From NCBI RefSeq assembly GCF_902498195.1, contig NZ_CABVIY010000002.1, positions 682,001 through 746,000 of the forward strand: a DNA stretch of 64,000 nucleotides, read 5' to 3'. The DNA is from Pseudomonas fluorescens. GTDB taxonomy: Bacteria > Pseudomonadota > Gammaproteobacteria > Pseudomonadales > Pseudomonadaceae. Made by a program: the position numbers and the translations under genes. The notes under the pieces are model-generated. The model was not told the origin of the DNA, searched no databases, and worked only from the letters and a program-made list of their open reading frames with translations. Positions 18,433-27,411 of the stretch are shown in pieces. The first letter of the stretch is position 1; each line of letters begins with the position of its first letter.

Positions 18433-19352
18433 ACTTTCTCAACCTCCGGACGGCCCAACAGGCCGGTTGGCCGGAACAACAACACCAAAACCAGGAGACC
18501 GAACGCCACGACGTCCTTGTACTGGTCGCCGAAGATATCGGCACCGAAGGCTTCCGCCACACCCAGTACCAGGCCGCCGAGCATGGCGCCCGGAATGCTG
18601 CCGATACCGCCCAGTACCGCGGCGGTGAAGGCCTTGAGGCCGACCAGGAAACCGGCGTTAGGGTTGATCACGCCATATTGCATGCTCAGCAGCACGGCCG
18701 CGATGGCCGCCAGCGCGGCACCGATGACGAAAGTCAGGGCGATGATGTTGTTGGTGTTGATACCCAGCAGGTTGGCCATCTTGATGTCTTCGGCACAGGC
18801 GCGGCAGGCGCGACCCAGGCGAGAGCGGGAGATGAACAGCGTCAGGCCGAGCATGGCGACCAGGGTCACCACGAACACCACGATTTGCATGTAGGAAATC
18901 AGCACTTCATGTGCGCCACCTGGCCCAAAGGCAATGTTGCCCGGAATCAGGTTGGGAATGGATTTGTCCTTGGAGTCTTGCGCCAGCAGAACGGTGTTCT
19001 GCAGGAAGATCGACATGCCGATGGCGGAAATCAGCGGGATCAGGCGGTTGCTGCCGCGCAAGGGGCGGTAGGCAATCCGTTCGATGCTATAGCCGTAGGC
19101 ACTGGTGACGACGATGGTCGCCAGGAAAGCGGCGGTCATCAACAGTGGAACACTGTCGAGTCCCAGCATGGCCAGCCCGGCGATGGCGATGAACGCCACG
19201 TAGGAGCCGATCATGTACACCTCGCCGTGGGCGAAGTTGATCATTCCAATGATGCCGTAAACCATCGTATAGCCGATAGCGATCAGGGCATACGTGCTGC
19301 CAATGGTCAGGCCATTAACCAGCTGTTGGAAGAAGTGATAGATGTCAGGCAT
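18429..19352 (-). CDS. braD: Branched-chain amino acid ABC permease LivH/BraD
   Basis: Permease subunit of 307 residues with about eight helices. Family signatures include [30 protein letters not shown] at the N-terminus and [23 protein letters not shown] near the C-terminus. It is separated from braC by 233 bases containing a hairpin, while braD-E-F-G are tightly packed. Confidence 0.95.
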   Translation of the reverse strand: MPDIYHFFQQLVNGLTIGSTYALIAIGYTMVYGIIGMINFAHGEVYMIGSYVAFIAIAGLAMLGLDSVPLLMTAAFLATIVVTSAYGYSIERIAYRPLRGSNRLIPLISAIGMSIFLQNTVLLAQDSKDKSIPNLIPGNIAFGPGGAHEVLISYMQIVVFVVTLVAMLGLTLFISRSRLGRACRACAEDIKMANLLGINTNNIIALTFVIGAALAAIAAVLLSMQYGVINPNAGFLVGLKAFTAAVLGGIGSIPGAMLGGLVLGVAEAFGADIFGDQYKDVVAFGLLVLVLLFRPTGLLGRPEVEKV

Positions 19353-19535
19353 TACAGCGCTCCTAAAAACCTGATACGCATTTCACTGGTGGAGTCATTT
19401 TCCCGCCCGAGCCCCGTGGATCTGCATCCACTTCGAATTCGGGGTTTGCCAGCGAACCGCTGATGACGGTTTTGAGATTTTCAGGTGGGGAGACTAGCGG
19501 ATCACGCCAGCGCGGCCCAGGTACGTTCGTAAAAC

Positions 19536-19561
19536 AAAGCCCACGGCACGCCGTGGGCTTT
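19536..19561 (-). terminator. Intra-operon hairpin between braC and braD
   Basis: AAGCCCACGGC and GCCGTGGGCTT pair in a strong GC-rich stem followed on the minus strand by a T-rich stretch. It lies downstream of braC and upstream of braD, so it could act as a partial terminator or 3' stabiliser giving more binding protein than permease. Confidence 0.7.
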
Positions 19562-19585
19562 ATTGGCAGTCAGTCAGGCGGGGCC

Positions 19586-20713
19586 TTACTGAGGCTTGGC
19601 TTCAGTTTTTGGTTTGCCGAAGTGCCACTCGTAAACCACGAATTTGAAGTCTTTCAGGTCGCCCTTGTCGTCGAAGCTCAGGTCGCCGGTAGGGGTCTTG
19701 AAGGTGCCTTTGTGGATGGCTTCAGCCACTTTGGCAGCGTCTTCGGACTTGGCAGCCTTGATGCCTTCGGCGATCACTTCCACAGCCGAGTAGGCCGGGA
19801 ACACGAACGGACCGCTTGGATCTTCTTTCTTGGCCTTGAACGCGTCAGCCAGGGCGACGTTCGCCGGATCCTGGTCGAAGGATTTCGGCAGTGTCACCAG
19901 CAGGCCTTCGGAAGCGTCCTTGGCGATCTGCGAAATGGAGTCGTTACCCACGCCTTCCGGCCCCATGAACTTGGCTTTCAGGCCTTTTTCCTGGGCTTGA
20001 CGCAGGATCAGACCCAGCTCCGGGTGGTAGCCGCCGTAGTAGACGAAGTCGACGTTGGCTTGCTTGAGCTTGGCGATGATCGAGGAGAAGTCCTTGTCGC
20101 CGGCGTTGACGCCTTCGAACACGGCAACCTTGACGTTTTTGCCTTCCAGGGTTTTCTTCACGGCGGTGGCGATGCCTTCACCGTATTGCTGTTTGTCGTG
20201 CAGGACAGCAACGATTTTCGGTTTTACGAAGTCGGCGATGTAGTTACCAGCCGCAGGGCCCTGGGCGCTGTCCAGGCCGATGGTGCGGAACACCATTTTG
20301 TAACCACGGTTGGTGATGTCCGGGCTGGTGGCAGCCGGGGTGATCATGATCACGCCTTCGTCTTCGTAGATGTCCGAAGCCGGTTGAGTGGAGCTGGAGC
20401 ACAGGTGGCCGACCACGAACTTGACGCCGTCGTTGACGACCTTGTTTGCGACCGCTACCGCTTGTTTAGGATCACAGGCGTCATCGTATTCAACGGCTTC
20501 GAGTTTCTTGCCGTCTACGCCGCCTTTGGCGTTGATCTGTTCGATGGCCATTTTGGCGCCACTGAACTGCATGTCGCCGTATTGGGCTACAGGACCGGTT
20601 TTTGGGCCGGCGATGCCGATCTTGATGGTGTCAGCTGCAAACGAATGGCTGGCAACCCCGGCCAGAACCATAGCGGCAAACAGTTTGGAAATCTGCTTAG
20701 TAGCCTTAGTCAT
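19586..20713 (-). CDS. braC: Periplasmic Leu/Ile/Val-binding protein BraC
   Basis: Substrate-binding protein of the bra importer, 375 residues. The signal peptide ends near SHSFA-ADTIKIG. Type I periplasmic binding fold: GPKTGPVAQYGDMQFSGAKMA, YDDACDPKQAVAVANK, HLCSSSTQPASDIYEDEGV with the disulphide-type Cys pair, and YSAVEVIAEGIKAA. First gene of the operon; 349 bases with a 16-bp palindrome lie upstream. Confidence 0.96.
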   Translation of the reverse strand: MTKATKQISKLFAAMVLAGVASHSFAADTIKIGIAGPKTGPVAQYGDMQFSGAKMAIEQINAKGGVDGKKLEAVEYDDACDPKQAVAVANKVVNDGVKFVVGHLCSSSTQPASDIYEDEGVIMITPAATSPDITNRGYKMVFRTIGLDSAQGPAAGNYIADFVKPKIVAVLHDKQQYGEGIATAVKKTLEGKNVKVAVFEGVNAGDKDFSSIIAKLKQANVDFVYYGGYHPELGLILRQAQEKGLKAKFMGPEGVGNDSISQIAKDASEGLLVTLPKSFDQDPANVALADAFKAKKEDPSGPFVFPAYSAVEVIAEGIKAAKSEDAAKVAEAIHKGTFKTPTGDLSFDDKGDLKDFKFVVYEWHFGKPKTEAKPQ

Positions 20714-21062
20714 AGTGCTCCACTCTTACTGTTGTAGTTTTTATAGTCCTGGCGCCGTCGGCAGCAGAACCGGGTCAGTATCTACGACATTCCCCGGAAA
20801 AGCCCCTCGGCAACTGTACCGGTACAGTGTAGAGCGCCGATTGTCAGCCTGGGAAGCTGGCGCCAGGGGGCAAAACTTGGGGATGTCGCTTTTGTGAAAG
20901 AAAAAGACAGAATTGCGGCGGGGTATTGACGGGCTTATAGCCAGATTCCGTGCATTCCTTGGCTTTCCTGCGCTTTTCATTCTGTGATGCAAATTGCTTC
21001 TGGGTTTTTCTGCCAGACCACCGACGTTATCATTGCGTCAATTTCTTTTCCGGACCGGACCC
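20714..21062. other. braC/DUF2288 intergenic region (349 bases)
   Basis: Divergent promoter region with no convincing ORF. The only marked element is the palindrome at 20813-20828. Confidence 0.6.
20813..20828. promoter_or_regulatory. Perfect 16-bp palindrome upstream of braC
   Basis: ACTGTACCGGTACAGT is fully self-complementary and lies about 100 bases upstream of the braC start. It has the form of an operator for a dimeric (GntR/MocR- or TetR-like) regulator. Which protein binds is unknown. Confidence 0.5.
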
Positions 21063-21368
21063 ATGACTGAAGAACCTAGCACCCTCTATGCCAAGCTGCT
21101 TGGTGAAACCGCATCTATTACCTGGAAGGAGCTTGAGCCATTCTTCGCCAAGGGTGCCCTATTGTGGGTCGACCCGAGCCTGGATTTGATCGCCGCCGCC
21201 GAGGCCGTGGCCACCGATGAGGGCGAGAAAGTGGCTGCCTGGCTGGCCGCCGACAAACTCTCCAAGCTCTCTGAAACGCGGGCGCTGGATCTTTTCGAGC
21301 GTGATCCGGAGTTGTGGGCGGTGGTTGTTTCGCCGTGGATCATGATCCAGGAAAGAGCGAAGGCTTGA
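21063..21368 (+). CDS. DUF2288 family protein
   Basis: Small acidic protein of 101 residues matching the DUF2288 pattern: LYAKLLGETASITWKELEPFFAKGALLWV, DLIAAAEAVATDE and LWAVVVSPWIMIQER. Soluble, no signal peptide. Function unknown. ATG 21063 follows CCGGACC with a weak ribosome site. Confidence 0.85.
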   Translation: MTEEPSTLYAKLLGETASITWKELEPFFAKGALLWVDPSLDLIAAAEAVATDEGEKVAAWLAADKLSKLSETRALDLFERDPELWAVVVSPWIMIQERAKA

Positions 21369-21555
21369 GTGCTTGCACCTGTTTGGTGCGTGTCGCCGAG
21401 TGTTTAAAGTGTGTAGCCGAGTAGCGTGATGGCATGTTGCCGTAGAGAAAGACCCCAGCCTCACGGTGACGTAAACGTAACGGGAACAGTTGAGCGAGCG
21501 GCCTGAGGGCTGCTTAATTGTTTCCGGATGTTGTTCCAGTCGTGAAGCAGGCCGC

Positions 21556-21641
21556 TTTCGCGGGCAAGCCCGCCCCCACAATTGAGCGCATTCCTGACTG
21601 ACGGAACACGGCCAAATGCGGGAGCGGGCTTGCTCGCGAAT
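21556..21641. repeat. REP pair (GTGGGAGC family), left copy diverged
   Basis: Left copy at about 21557-21580 reads CGCGGGCAAGCCCGCCCCCACA; right copy at about 21617-21641 lacks the leading GTG. It lies just past the tubulin-like gene stop. Confidence 0.8.
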
Positions 21642-21654
21642 GGGACGACGCGGT

Positions 21655-23850
21655 TTAGAAGCTTTTACCGGTATGGTTATTCAACGAAATCACCTTGGTC
21701 TTGCCAATGCGATGACGGTAGATCTCGCGCAGGTACTTGATCGATTTCTTCACGCAGTCGCGTGACAGGCGGATGTCGTTGATCGAGACGAACTTGTCCT
21801 TGTCATTGATCAGCTCGCGGTACTTTTTCTCGTACATCGGTTTGATCGCGTACCAGTTGGTATCGAGGATCTTCGCCGGGTTTTCGAACTCGTTGAGCAG
21901 GTCGTCGATCAGCGCTTCGTCGAACTCTTCATTGATGATGAAGTCCAGGATCGAGTTATCCAGCGTGTCGTCGAAGCGGTACGGGCTTTTCGCGAAGCAA
22001 CGCTTGATGAAGGCCACGATCAGCGTCAGGAAGTCGTCCGACAGGCAGGGGCTCTTGGCGATCAGGGTTGTCAGCGACAGGTTGGCCGAGGCGCCGATGA
22101 CCAGCGCGTAGCGCTTGAGCGTGGTGTTCGGGAACAGGCTGTTGAGGTGCGTCTTCAACCGGTTCAGGTCCATGTAGGACAGCTTGTAGTCCTTGGGCAG
22201 GGAAACGATCGACACCACCGACGAGCAGTTCTTGAAGAAGTGCAGGTCGTGCAGCGCCGCCGCGTCATAGCCCGAATTCTTGTACTGCTCCAGCGACGCG
22301 CGATAGCGCTTGGACTCGATCGGCAGCAGGCTGATGCCTTCGATGGCCTGGGTGACCTTGTTGAAGTGCGGCAGGTCAATGGAGCGGAAGAACAGGTCGT
22401 CGATGTTCAGGCGCTGTGGCTCTTTCTCGAACACCTTGAACTTGTCGCCGGTAGGCGCCTGGGTTTCCGGGACCACGGACTCGGCGTAGGCAATCGCCAC
22501 CGGGCCGGCCAGGCTCATGAACAGGTCATTGGCATCGAGGCGAATGGTTTCGCCGATGTCGATACCGGCGCGACGGAAATAGTTCTGGTCGTAGTCGGTG
22601 GTGACCGCCTGCGCCGTCAGAATATTGAAGATCTGCTGCGAGATGTACTGGTTGGCGTGCTTCTCCATGGCATTGACATCAATGTTCTGGATATTGCCGT
22701 CATCGCTTTCTTCGGCGTAACGCATGATGTCGTTGGAGATCAGCATCATCGCGTTCCACGGGCGGATACGGCCCATGACGCTGGCTTCGCTGCTGTCTTC
22801 ATTGGCGAAGTTGTAGGAGAAGTCCCATTCTTCAGACAGGTATTTACACAGCAGGCGACCGGCGTTGATGTGCAGCGCTTCGGACATTTCGCTGCGGTGA
22901 TCGGAAATGTTCGGCAGCACGCAGATGCCGCTGGTGAAGATCGGTTCGAAAACGAAGGAATGACCGCTCTTGCCGTCGTGCTCGTCCATCGGCTTGGTGT
23001 CGAACGTCTTGTTCATGTACGAGTGCTGCTGGGCCAGGCCGAATTCCGAGGCCATGCCCGAGCCGGTACCGCCGCCGGCGCTGAAGATCGAGAAGTACAG
23101 GCGCGACTGGTTGGCCTTGATGCCGCAGCTGTCGATCAGGTACGAGTGAATCATCTTCCAGTCAGGGCTGGAGAAACGCTGGGTGTCCTTGTTCAGGATG
23201 ATCTTGGCCAGGTACTGGCCGAGGATCGGCGCGTTACCGGCGCCACCGGCGTGGACTTCCGACAAGTCCATGATCTTCATTTTGCTGTAGTCGCGCAGGA
23301 AACCGCTTTTTTCGCCCTTGCGCGAGAAGCGGATACGACCGGCGATGTCTTTGTCCAGGTCGCCGAGCATCACCAGCGGTTCGACCAGGAACACCGGTTT
23401 GGTGGCCTTGTTCGGCATCAGGCGCAGGTTGTTGCGAATCCATTGTGCCGGGCTGTAGCCTTTTTCGGCATAGCGCTTGTCCGGCGCCAGGCGGTCTTCA
23501 CTGTTGAATTCGTTGAGGTAGAACTTGCGGGCGTTGTACACCAGCTCCGCAACATCCAGCGCGATGTTCGAACCGCAGCGGCCCAGGCCGATCAGGCACA
23601 CCGACGGGAATTCCTGGTCGTTGTGCTGTTCGTTGTCGCCTTCCAGGTGCGGCGGGCGCGGGAACACCATGTCGCGCAGGCCGTCGAGGTTGTCGAGGAT
23701 GCGGTCGGTGTTGGTTTCGGTGAAATACAGGTATTGCTGGGTCGCCAGCGGGCGTGACGGGAGCAATGGCTTCGACGAGGTGGGGCTGTTCGCCGCAGGG
23801 CTCAAGGTCAGGTCGGATACCGCAGTGGCCGGGTTATTTTTAGAAGTCAT
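21655..23850 (-). CDS. Tubulin/FtsZ-superfamily protein of unknown function
   Basis: Cytoplasmic protein of 731 residues. After a disordered N-terminus (about 1-80), residues about 83-95 read VCLIGLGRCGSN, a GTP-binding T1-like loop. FSAGGGTGSGMASEFG (GGGTGSG at about 259-265) is the tubulin/FtsZ T4 signature. A segment with NDIMRYAEESDD and NANQYI-like Asn/Asp residues may contain the T7-equivalent region. It is about twice the size of FtsZ or TubZ, with a long C-terminal half (about 430-731) that I do not recognise. No transmembrane helix is seen. ATG 23850 is chosen over a GTG at 23889 that lacks a ribosome site, but the SD for 23850 is also weak. It appears monocistronic. A polymerising GTPase role is inference. 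Confidence 0.78.
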   Translation of the reverse strand: MTSKNNPATAVSDLTLSPAANSPTSSKPLLPSRPLATQQYLYFTETNTDRILDNLDGLRDMVFPRPPHLEGDNEQHNDQEFPSVCLIGLGRCGSNIALDVAELVYNARKFYLNEFNSEDRLAPDKRYAEKGYSPAQWIRNNLRLMPNKATKPVFLVEPLVMLGDLDKDIAGRIRFSRKGEKSGFLRDYSKMKIMDLSEVHAGGAGNAPILGQYLAKIILNKDTQRFSSPDWKMIHSYLIDSCGIKANQSRLYFSIFSAGGGTGSGMASEFGLAQQHSYMNKTFDTKPMDEHDGKSGHSFVFEPIFTSGICVLPNISDHRSEMSEALHINAGRLLCKYLSEEWDFSYNFANEDSSEASVMGRIRPWNAMMLISNDIMRYAEESDDGNIQNIDVNAMEKHANQYISQQIFNILTAQAVTTDYDQNYFRRAGIDIGETIRLDANDLFMSLAGPVAIAYAESVVPETQAPTGDKFKVFEKEPQRLNIDDLFFRSIDLPHFNKVTQAIEGISLLPIESKRYRASLEQYKNSGYDAAALHDLHFFKNCSSVVSIVSLPKDYKLSYMDLNRLKTHLNSLFPNTTLKRYALVIGASANLSLTTLIAKSPCLSDDFLTLIVAFIKRCFAKSPYRFDDTLDNSILDFIINEEFDEALIDDLLNEFENPAKILDTNWYAIKPMYEKKYRELINDKDKFVSINDIRLSRDCVKKSIKYLREIYRHRIGKTKVISLNNHTGKSF

Positions 23851-24049
23851 TGTTCGCCATGTACCTGGGCTGGTTTGGTCGGGCGACACGCTGTCGTCGA
23901 ACCGTCACGGAATGAGAACTCGCGTCTTTTATCAGCGCGTATTTGGCCCAAGCGTCAGAGCCGTGGCCTGAACGTCGCTCGGGGGAATCCTTTCCTGAGT
24001 CATGATGAATCGGCCAATATTCGGCGATCTTTAATCAAAAGGAGGCAAA

Positions 24050-24946
24050 ATGATGTCAACACTACCTTCGTTGGGGTTTGCCGGAATCGGTCTGATGGGG
24101 CTGCCGATGTGCCGGCGCCTGCTGGCGGCGGGGTATCCGCTGACGGTCTGGAACCGCAATCCGGACAAATGCGCGCCGCTGGTCGAGGCGGGTGCGCGCC
24201 AGGTCGCCAGCCCGGCAGACCTGTGCCGGCACGCCGACGTGGTGATGCTGTGCCTGGCGGACACCGCCGTGGTGCGCGAGGTGGTGTTTGGCGTGGCCGG
24301 GGTCGTCGAAGGAGCAAAAAGCGGCCAGTTGCTGGTGGATTTTTCCAGCCTGGAACCCACCGCGACGCGGGAAATGGCGGCAGAGCTTGTCGGCAAGACC
24401 GGCATGGGCTGGCTCGATGCGCCGGTGTCCGGTGGCGTGGTGGGTGCCGAGGCGGGCAGCCTGGCGATCATGGTGGGTGGCGCGGCGGCTGATCTCGAAC
24501 GCATCAAGCCGGCGCTATTGAGCCTGGGTCAGCGCGTGACGCACATGGGCGCGGTCGGGGCGGGGCAAGTGACCAAGGCCTGCAACCAGATGATCGTGGC
24601 CTGCAATGCGCTGGTGATTGCCGAAGTGATTGCGCTGGCGGAGCGGTCCGGGGTCGATGCGAGCCTGATCGCCGAGGCGCTGGCCGGTGGTTTTGCCGAT
24701 TCCCGATCCTTCCAGATCCTCGCCCCGCAAATGGCCGAGAGTCGCTTCGAACCGGTGAAATGGCACGTGCGGACTTTGCTCAAGGACCTCGATTCAGCGG
24801 TGAAATTTTCCCGCGAACAGGGTTCGGCGACACCGATCAGCGGCCTGGCGGCGCAGCTGATGCGACTGCATGGCGGGCAGGGATTCCTGGAAAAAGACCC
24901 GTCTACATTAGTGCAGATGTACCGTGAACCAGACTCAACGGCGTAA
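24050..24946 (+). CDS. NAD(P)-dependent beta-hydroxyacid dehydrogenase (GarR/HIBADH type)
   Basis: Oxidoreductase of 298 residues. The Rossmann motif FAGIGLMGLPMCRRLL opens the protein, DAPVSGGVVGAEAGSLAIMVGG is the family substrate loop, and GAGQVTKACNQMIVACN carries the catalytic Lys (about residue 174). It reduces or oxidises a small 3-hydroxyacid such as tartronate semialdehyde or 3-hydroxyisobutyrate; the exact substrate is not readable. AAGGAGGC precedes ATG 24050. The last 44 bases overlap the 3' end of the opposite-strand gene. Confidence 0.9.
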   Translation: MMSTLPSLGFAGIGLMGLPMCRRLLAAGYPLTVWNRNPDKCAPLVEAGARQVASPADLCRHADVVMLCLADTAVVREVVFGVAGVVEGAKSGQLLVDFSSLEPTATREMAAELVGKTGMGWLDAPVSGGVVGAEAGSLAIMVGGAAADLERIKPALLSLGQRVTHMGAVGAGQVTKACNQMIVACNALVIAEVIALAERSGVDASLIAEALAGGFADSRSFQILAPQMAESRFEPVKWHVRTLLKDLDSAVKFSREQGSATPISGLAAQLMRLHGGQGFLEKDPSTLVQMYREPDSTA

Positions 24947-27131
24947 GGGAGTAGGCGTGCTTGCGCTGGTTGATCTCGTTCAGCACCGGACGTAGTTCAG
25001 CCAGCGGGACCGGACGGCTGAGCAGGTAGCCCTGGACGAAATCGCAGCCGTAGCACTCGAGAAACTGGTACTGCTCAAAGGTTTCGACGCCTTCCGTGAC
25101 CACTTCCAGGTGCAGGGTATGGGCCATGGCGATAATCGCCTGGACGATTTCCATGTCCTGGGTCGACTTGGGAATGTCCTGGATGAACGAGCGGTCGATC
25201 TTCAGTGTGGTGAGCGGCAAGCGCTTGAGATAGGCGAGGGAGGAGTAACCGGTGCCAAAGTCATCGATCGACAACGACACGCCCAAGGCACGGATCTGTC
25301 GCAGCAGTTCCAGCGTGTCGGCGATGTTGCCCATCAGCGCGTTCTCGGTCACTTCCAGTTCCAGGCGCTGCGGGGCAACGCTGGTGCTGCGCAACGCCTG
25401 TTCGATCTGGCCGGCCAGTTCTTCGCGCGCCAGGCTCAGGGGCGAGCAGTTCACGGCGATCTTCAATTCCTCGCACCCCTGGCGAGACAACTCGCCGAGG
25501 TCCTCGCAGGCCTTGCGCAGTACCCAGTTGTCCAGTTCGGTGATCAGGCCGTTGGCCTCGGCGAGGGGGATGAAGCGGTCCGGTGCGAGGAGTCCGTGGA
25601 CCGGATGTTGCCAGCGAATCAACGCTTCAAGCTTGCTGGCCTGACCGGTCTTGAGGTCGTAGATCGGCTGGTAATACAGCATCAGGCCGGTGTCTTCGCG
25701 CAGCGCATGGCGCAGTTCTTCTTCCAGTTGCAGTTCCAGCGTGGCGCGGGCCTTGAGGTTAGCACTGAAGAAATTCAGACCGTTGCGACCGCAGCCCTTG
25801 GACTGATACAGCGCCAGGTCGGCATTTTTCAGCAGCTCATCACAGCTCTTGCCGTCTTCGGGAAACAGGCTGATGCCAATGCTGGTGGTCATGACCATGC
25901 GCCGCCCGGCCAGCTCGATGGGCTCCTTCATTTTCAACAGGATGCGCTGGGCCAGCTGGCGCGCCTCTTCGCGATCATTGAGGTTGATGAGCATGCAGAA
26001 CTCGTCACCGCCGAAGCGCGCTACCACGTCGTCATGACTGCGCACCGAGCTTTTGATGTGGCCGGCGAGCACTTTGAGCAGTTCGTCGCCGGCGTCGTGG
26101 CCGAGGCTGTCGTTGATGCGCTTGAAATGGTCGATGTCGAGGAACAGCACGGCCAGCATGCCGCCGGTGTGGGTTTTCTCGATGAGTTTCTCGGCGAACA
26201 GCTGGTTGAAACCGCGGCGGTTGATCAGGTTGGTCAGGGGGTCAAAGTGCGCCACCTGTTGCAGGGACATGCGCGCCTGATCCAGTTGGCTCAACAGGGA
26301 ATTGACCCGTTGCAGGTCATGTTCCTTGTGTTGCAGCTTCTTGTCCGCCAGCGCCGCGCTGATGCTGCTGCCGATGATCAGCAGCGTCATGACGGCCACC
26401 GTCAGGCCCAGTTGCAAGTGGTTGTTTTCCCCGGGCTGGTTGAGCAGGCTGCCGGTGGGCAACACCAGGTTGAAGGCGGCCATGCCGGTGAAGTGCATGC
26501 TGATGATGCCGGTTCCGAGGATCAGGCTGGCGCCGTACTTGAGCAGTTGATGGAACATGCCGGTGCCGTTGCGCAAGTAACTCGCCAGCAGCAGTGCCGC
26601 GAGACTGGCGCCAATCGCAATCAGGATGGAGAGGGCGAACAGGGTCGGCTGGTAGTAGGCCACCGCTTGAGAGCGCAGGGCGGACATGCCCACGTAATGC
26701 ATGGTGGCGATGCCCAGGCCGATCCACACCGAAGCCTGGAGGCATTGCCAGAAGCTGAGGGTTGGGCGGCTCAGTGTCTGCATCGCCAGCCACGAAGCGA
26801 GCAGGGCGATCAACAGCGAAACCAGGGTGATGGGCAGTTGGTAATGCACCGCGACCGGCGCCTGGAACGCCAGCATGCCGATAAAGTGCATGGCCCAGAT
26901 CCCGCCGGCCAGGCACCCGGCGCCGACCCAGCGCCACAGCCGCCGGGAGGCGGGTTTTTCCGCATGCGCGACGCGTTCGGCCATGTCCAGCGTGGCAAAG
27001 CTGCCGGCACAGGCGACCAGAAAAGCCAGAAGCACCAGAAAAGGGTCATGGATGCAATTGAGTATGACCTGCCCGTTGTCTGGCAGCTCTGTAATGAAAT
27101 GCAAACCAAGCCACTCCATAGCGTGTCCCAT
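24903..27131 (-). CDS. mucR: MHYT-GGDEF-EAL membrane protein, MucR-like c-di-GMP enzyme
   Basis: Membrane-bound c-di-GMP turnover protein of 742 residues. Three MHYT motifs (WAMHFIGM, ATMHYVGM, ISMHFTGM) lie in a seven-helix sensor over about the first 240 residues. A GGDEF domain follows with intact RFGGDEF, then an EAL domain with intact KLEALIRW, ELEVTENALM and SIDDFGTGYSSLAYL. Both catalytic motifs look functional. The architecture is that of MucR, which supplies c-di-GMP for alginate synthesis in P. aeruginosa. ATG 27131 follows AGGGAA; the longer ORF would use a TTG at 27203. Confidence 0.88.
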   Translation of the reverse strand: MGHAMEWLGLHFITELPDNGQVILNCIHDPFLVLLAFLVACAGSFATLDMAERVAHAEKPASRRLWRWVGAGCLAGGIWAMHFIGMLAFQAPVAVHYQLPITLVSLLIALLASWLAMQTLSRPTLSFWQCLQASVWIGLGIATMHYVGMSALRSQAVAYYQPTLFALSILIAIGASLAALLLASYLRNGTGMFHQLLKYGASLILGTGIISMHFTGMAAFNLVLPTGSLLNQPGENNHLQLGLTVAVMTLLIIGSSISAALADKKLQHKEHDLQRVNSLLSQLDQARMSLQQVAHFDPLTNLINRRGFNQLFAEKLIEKTHTGGMLAVLFLDIDHFKRINDSLGHDAGDELLKVLAGHIKSSVRSHDDVVARFGGDEFCMLINLNDREEARQLAQRILLKMKEPIELAGRRMVMTTSIGISLFPEDGKSCDELLKNADLALYQSKGCGRNGLNFFSANLKARATLELQLEEELRHALREDTGLMLYYQPIYDLKTGQASKLEALIRWQHPVHGLLAPDRFIPLAEANGLITELDNWVLRKACEDLGELSRQGCEELKIAVNCSPLSLAREELAGQIEQALRSTSVAPQRLELEVTENALMGNIADTLELLRQIRALGVSLSIDDFGTGYSSLAYLKRLPLTTLKIDRSFIQDIPKSTQDMEIVQAIIAMAHTLHLEVVTEGVETFEQYQFLECYGCDFVQGYLLSRPVPLAELRPVLNEINQRKHAYSLTPLSLVHGTSALM

Positions 27132-27411
27132 GTTGGTTCCCTGGGCCTGCGCAAGGAACGCTGGCGAATGTCCTGAAGTATAGAGCTCAGGTACGGTTCG
27201 CAAGGGATGGTGGCAAATTGGACCCTACTGTTTTGGAATGATCGTTAGAGCGTTTGGAAATAAATAGTTGCATGAGCAGTGCTGCGTTCCATGGGCGGGT
27301 ATCAGCTTTACGAATAATTACAGACAGCATTGGCCGGCCTGACTAGATTGCAGGTTCCGGGCTCGGATGCACTGGCAATGAAGCCCTATAACAATAAAAG
27401 AGACGGACCCC

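Noticed and set aside
23851..23889. Upstream GTG start for the tubulin-like gene
   Set aside because: No Shine-Dalgarno and a non-conserved-looking 13-residue extension; ATG 23850 is the simpler choice.
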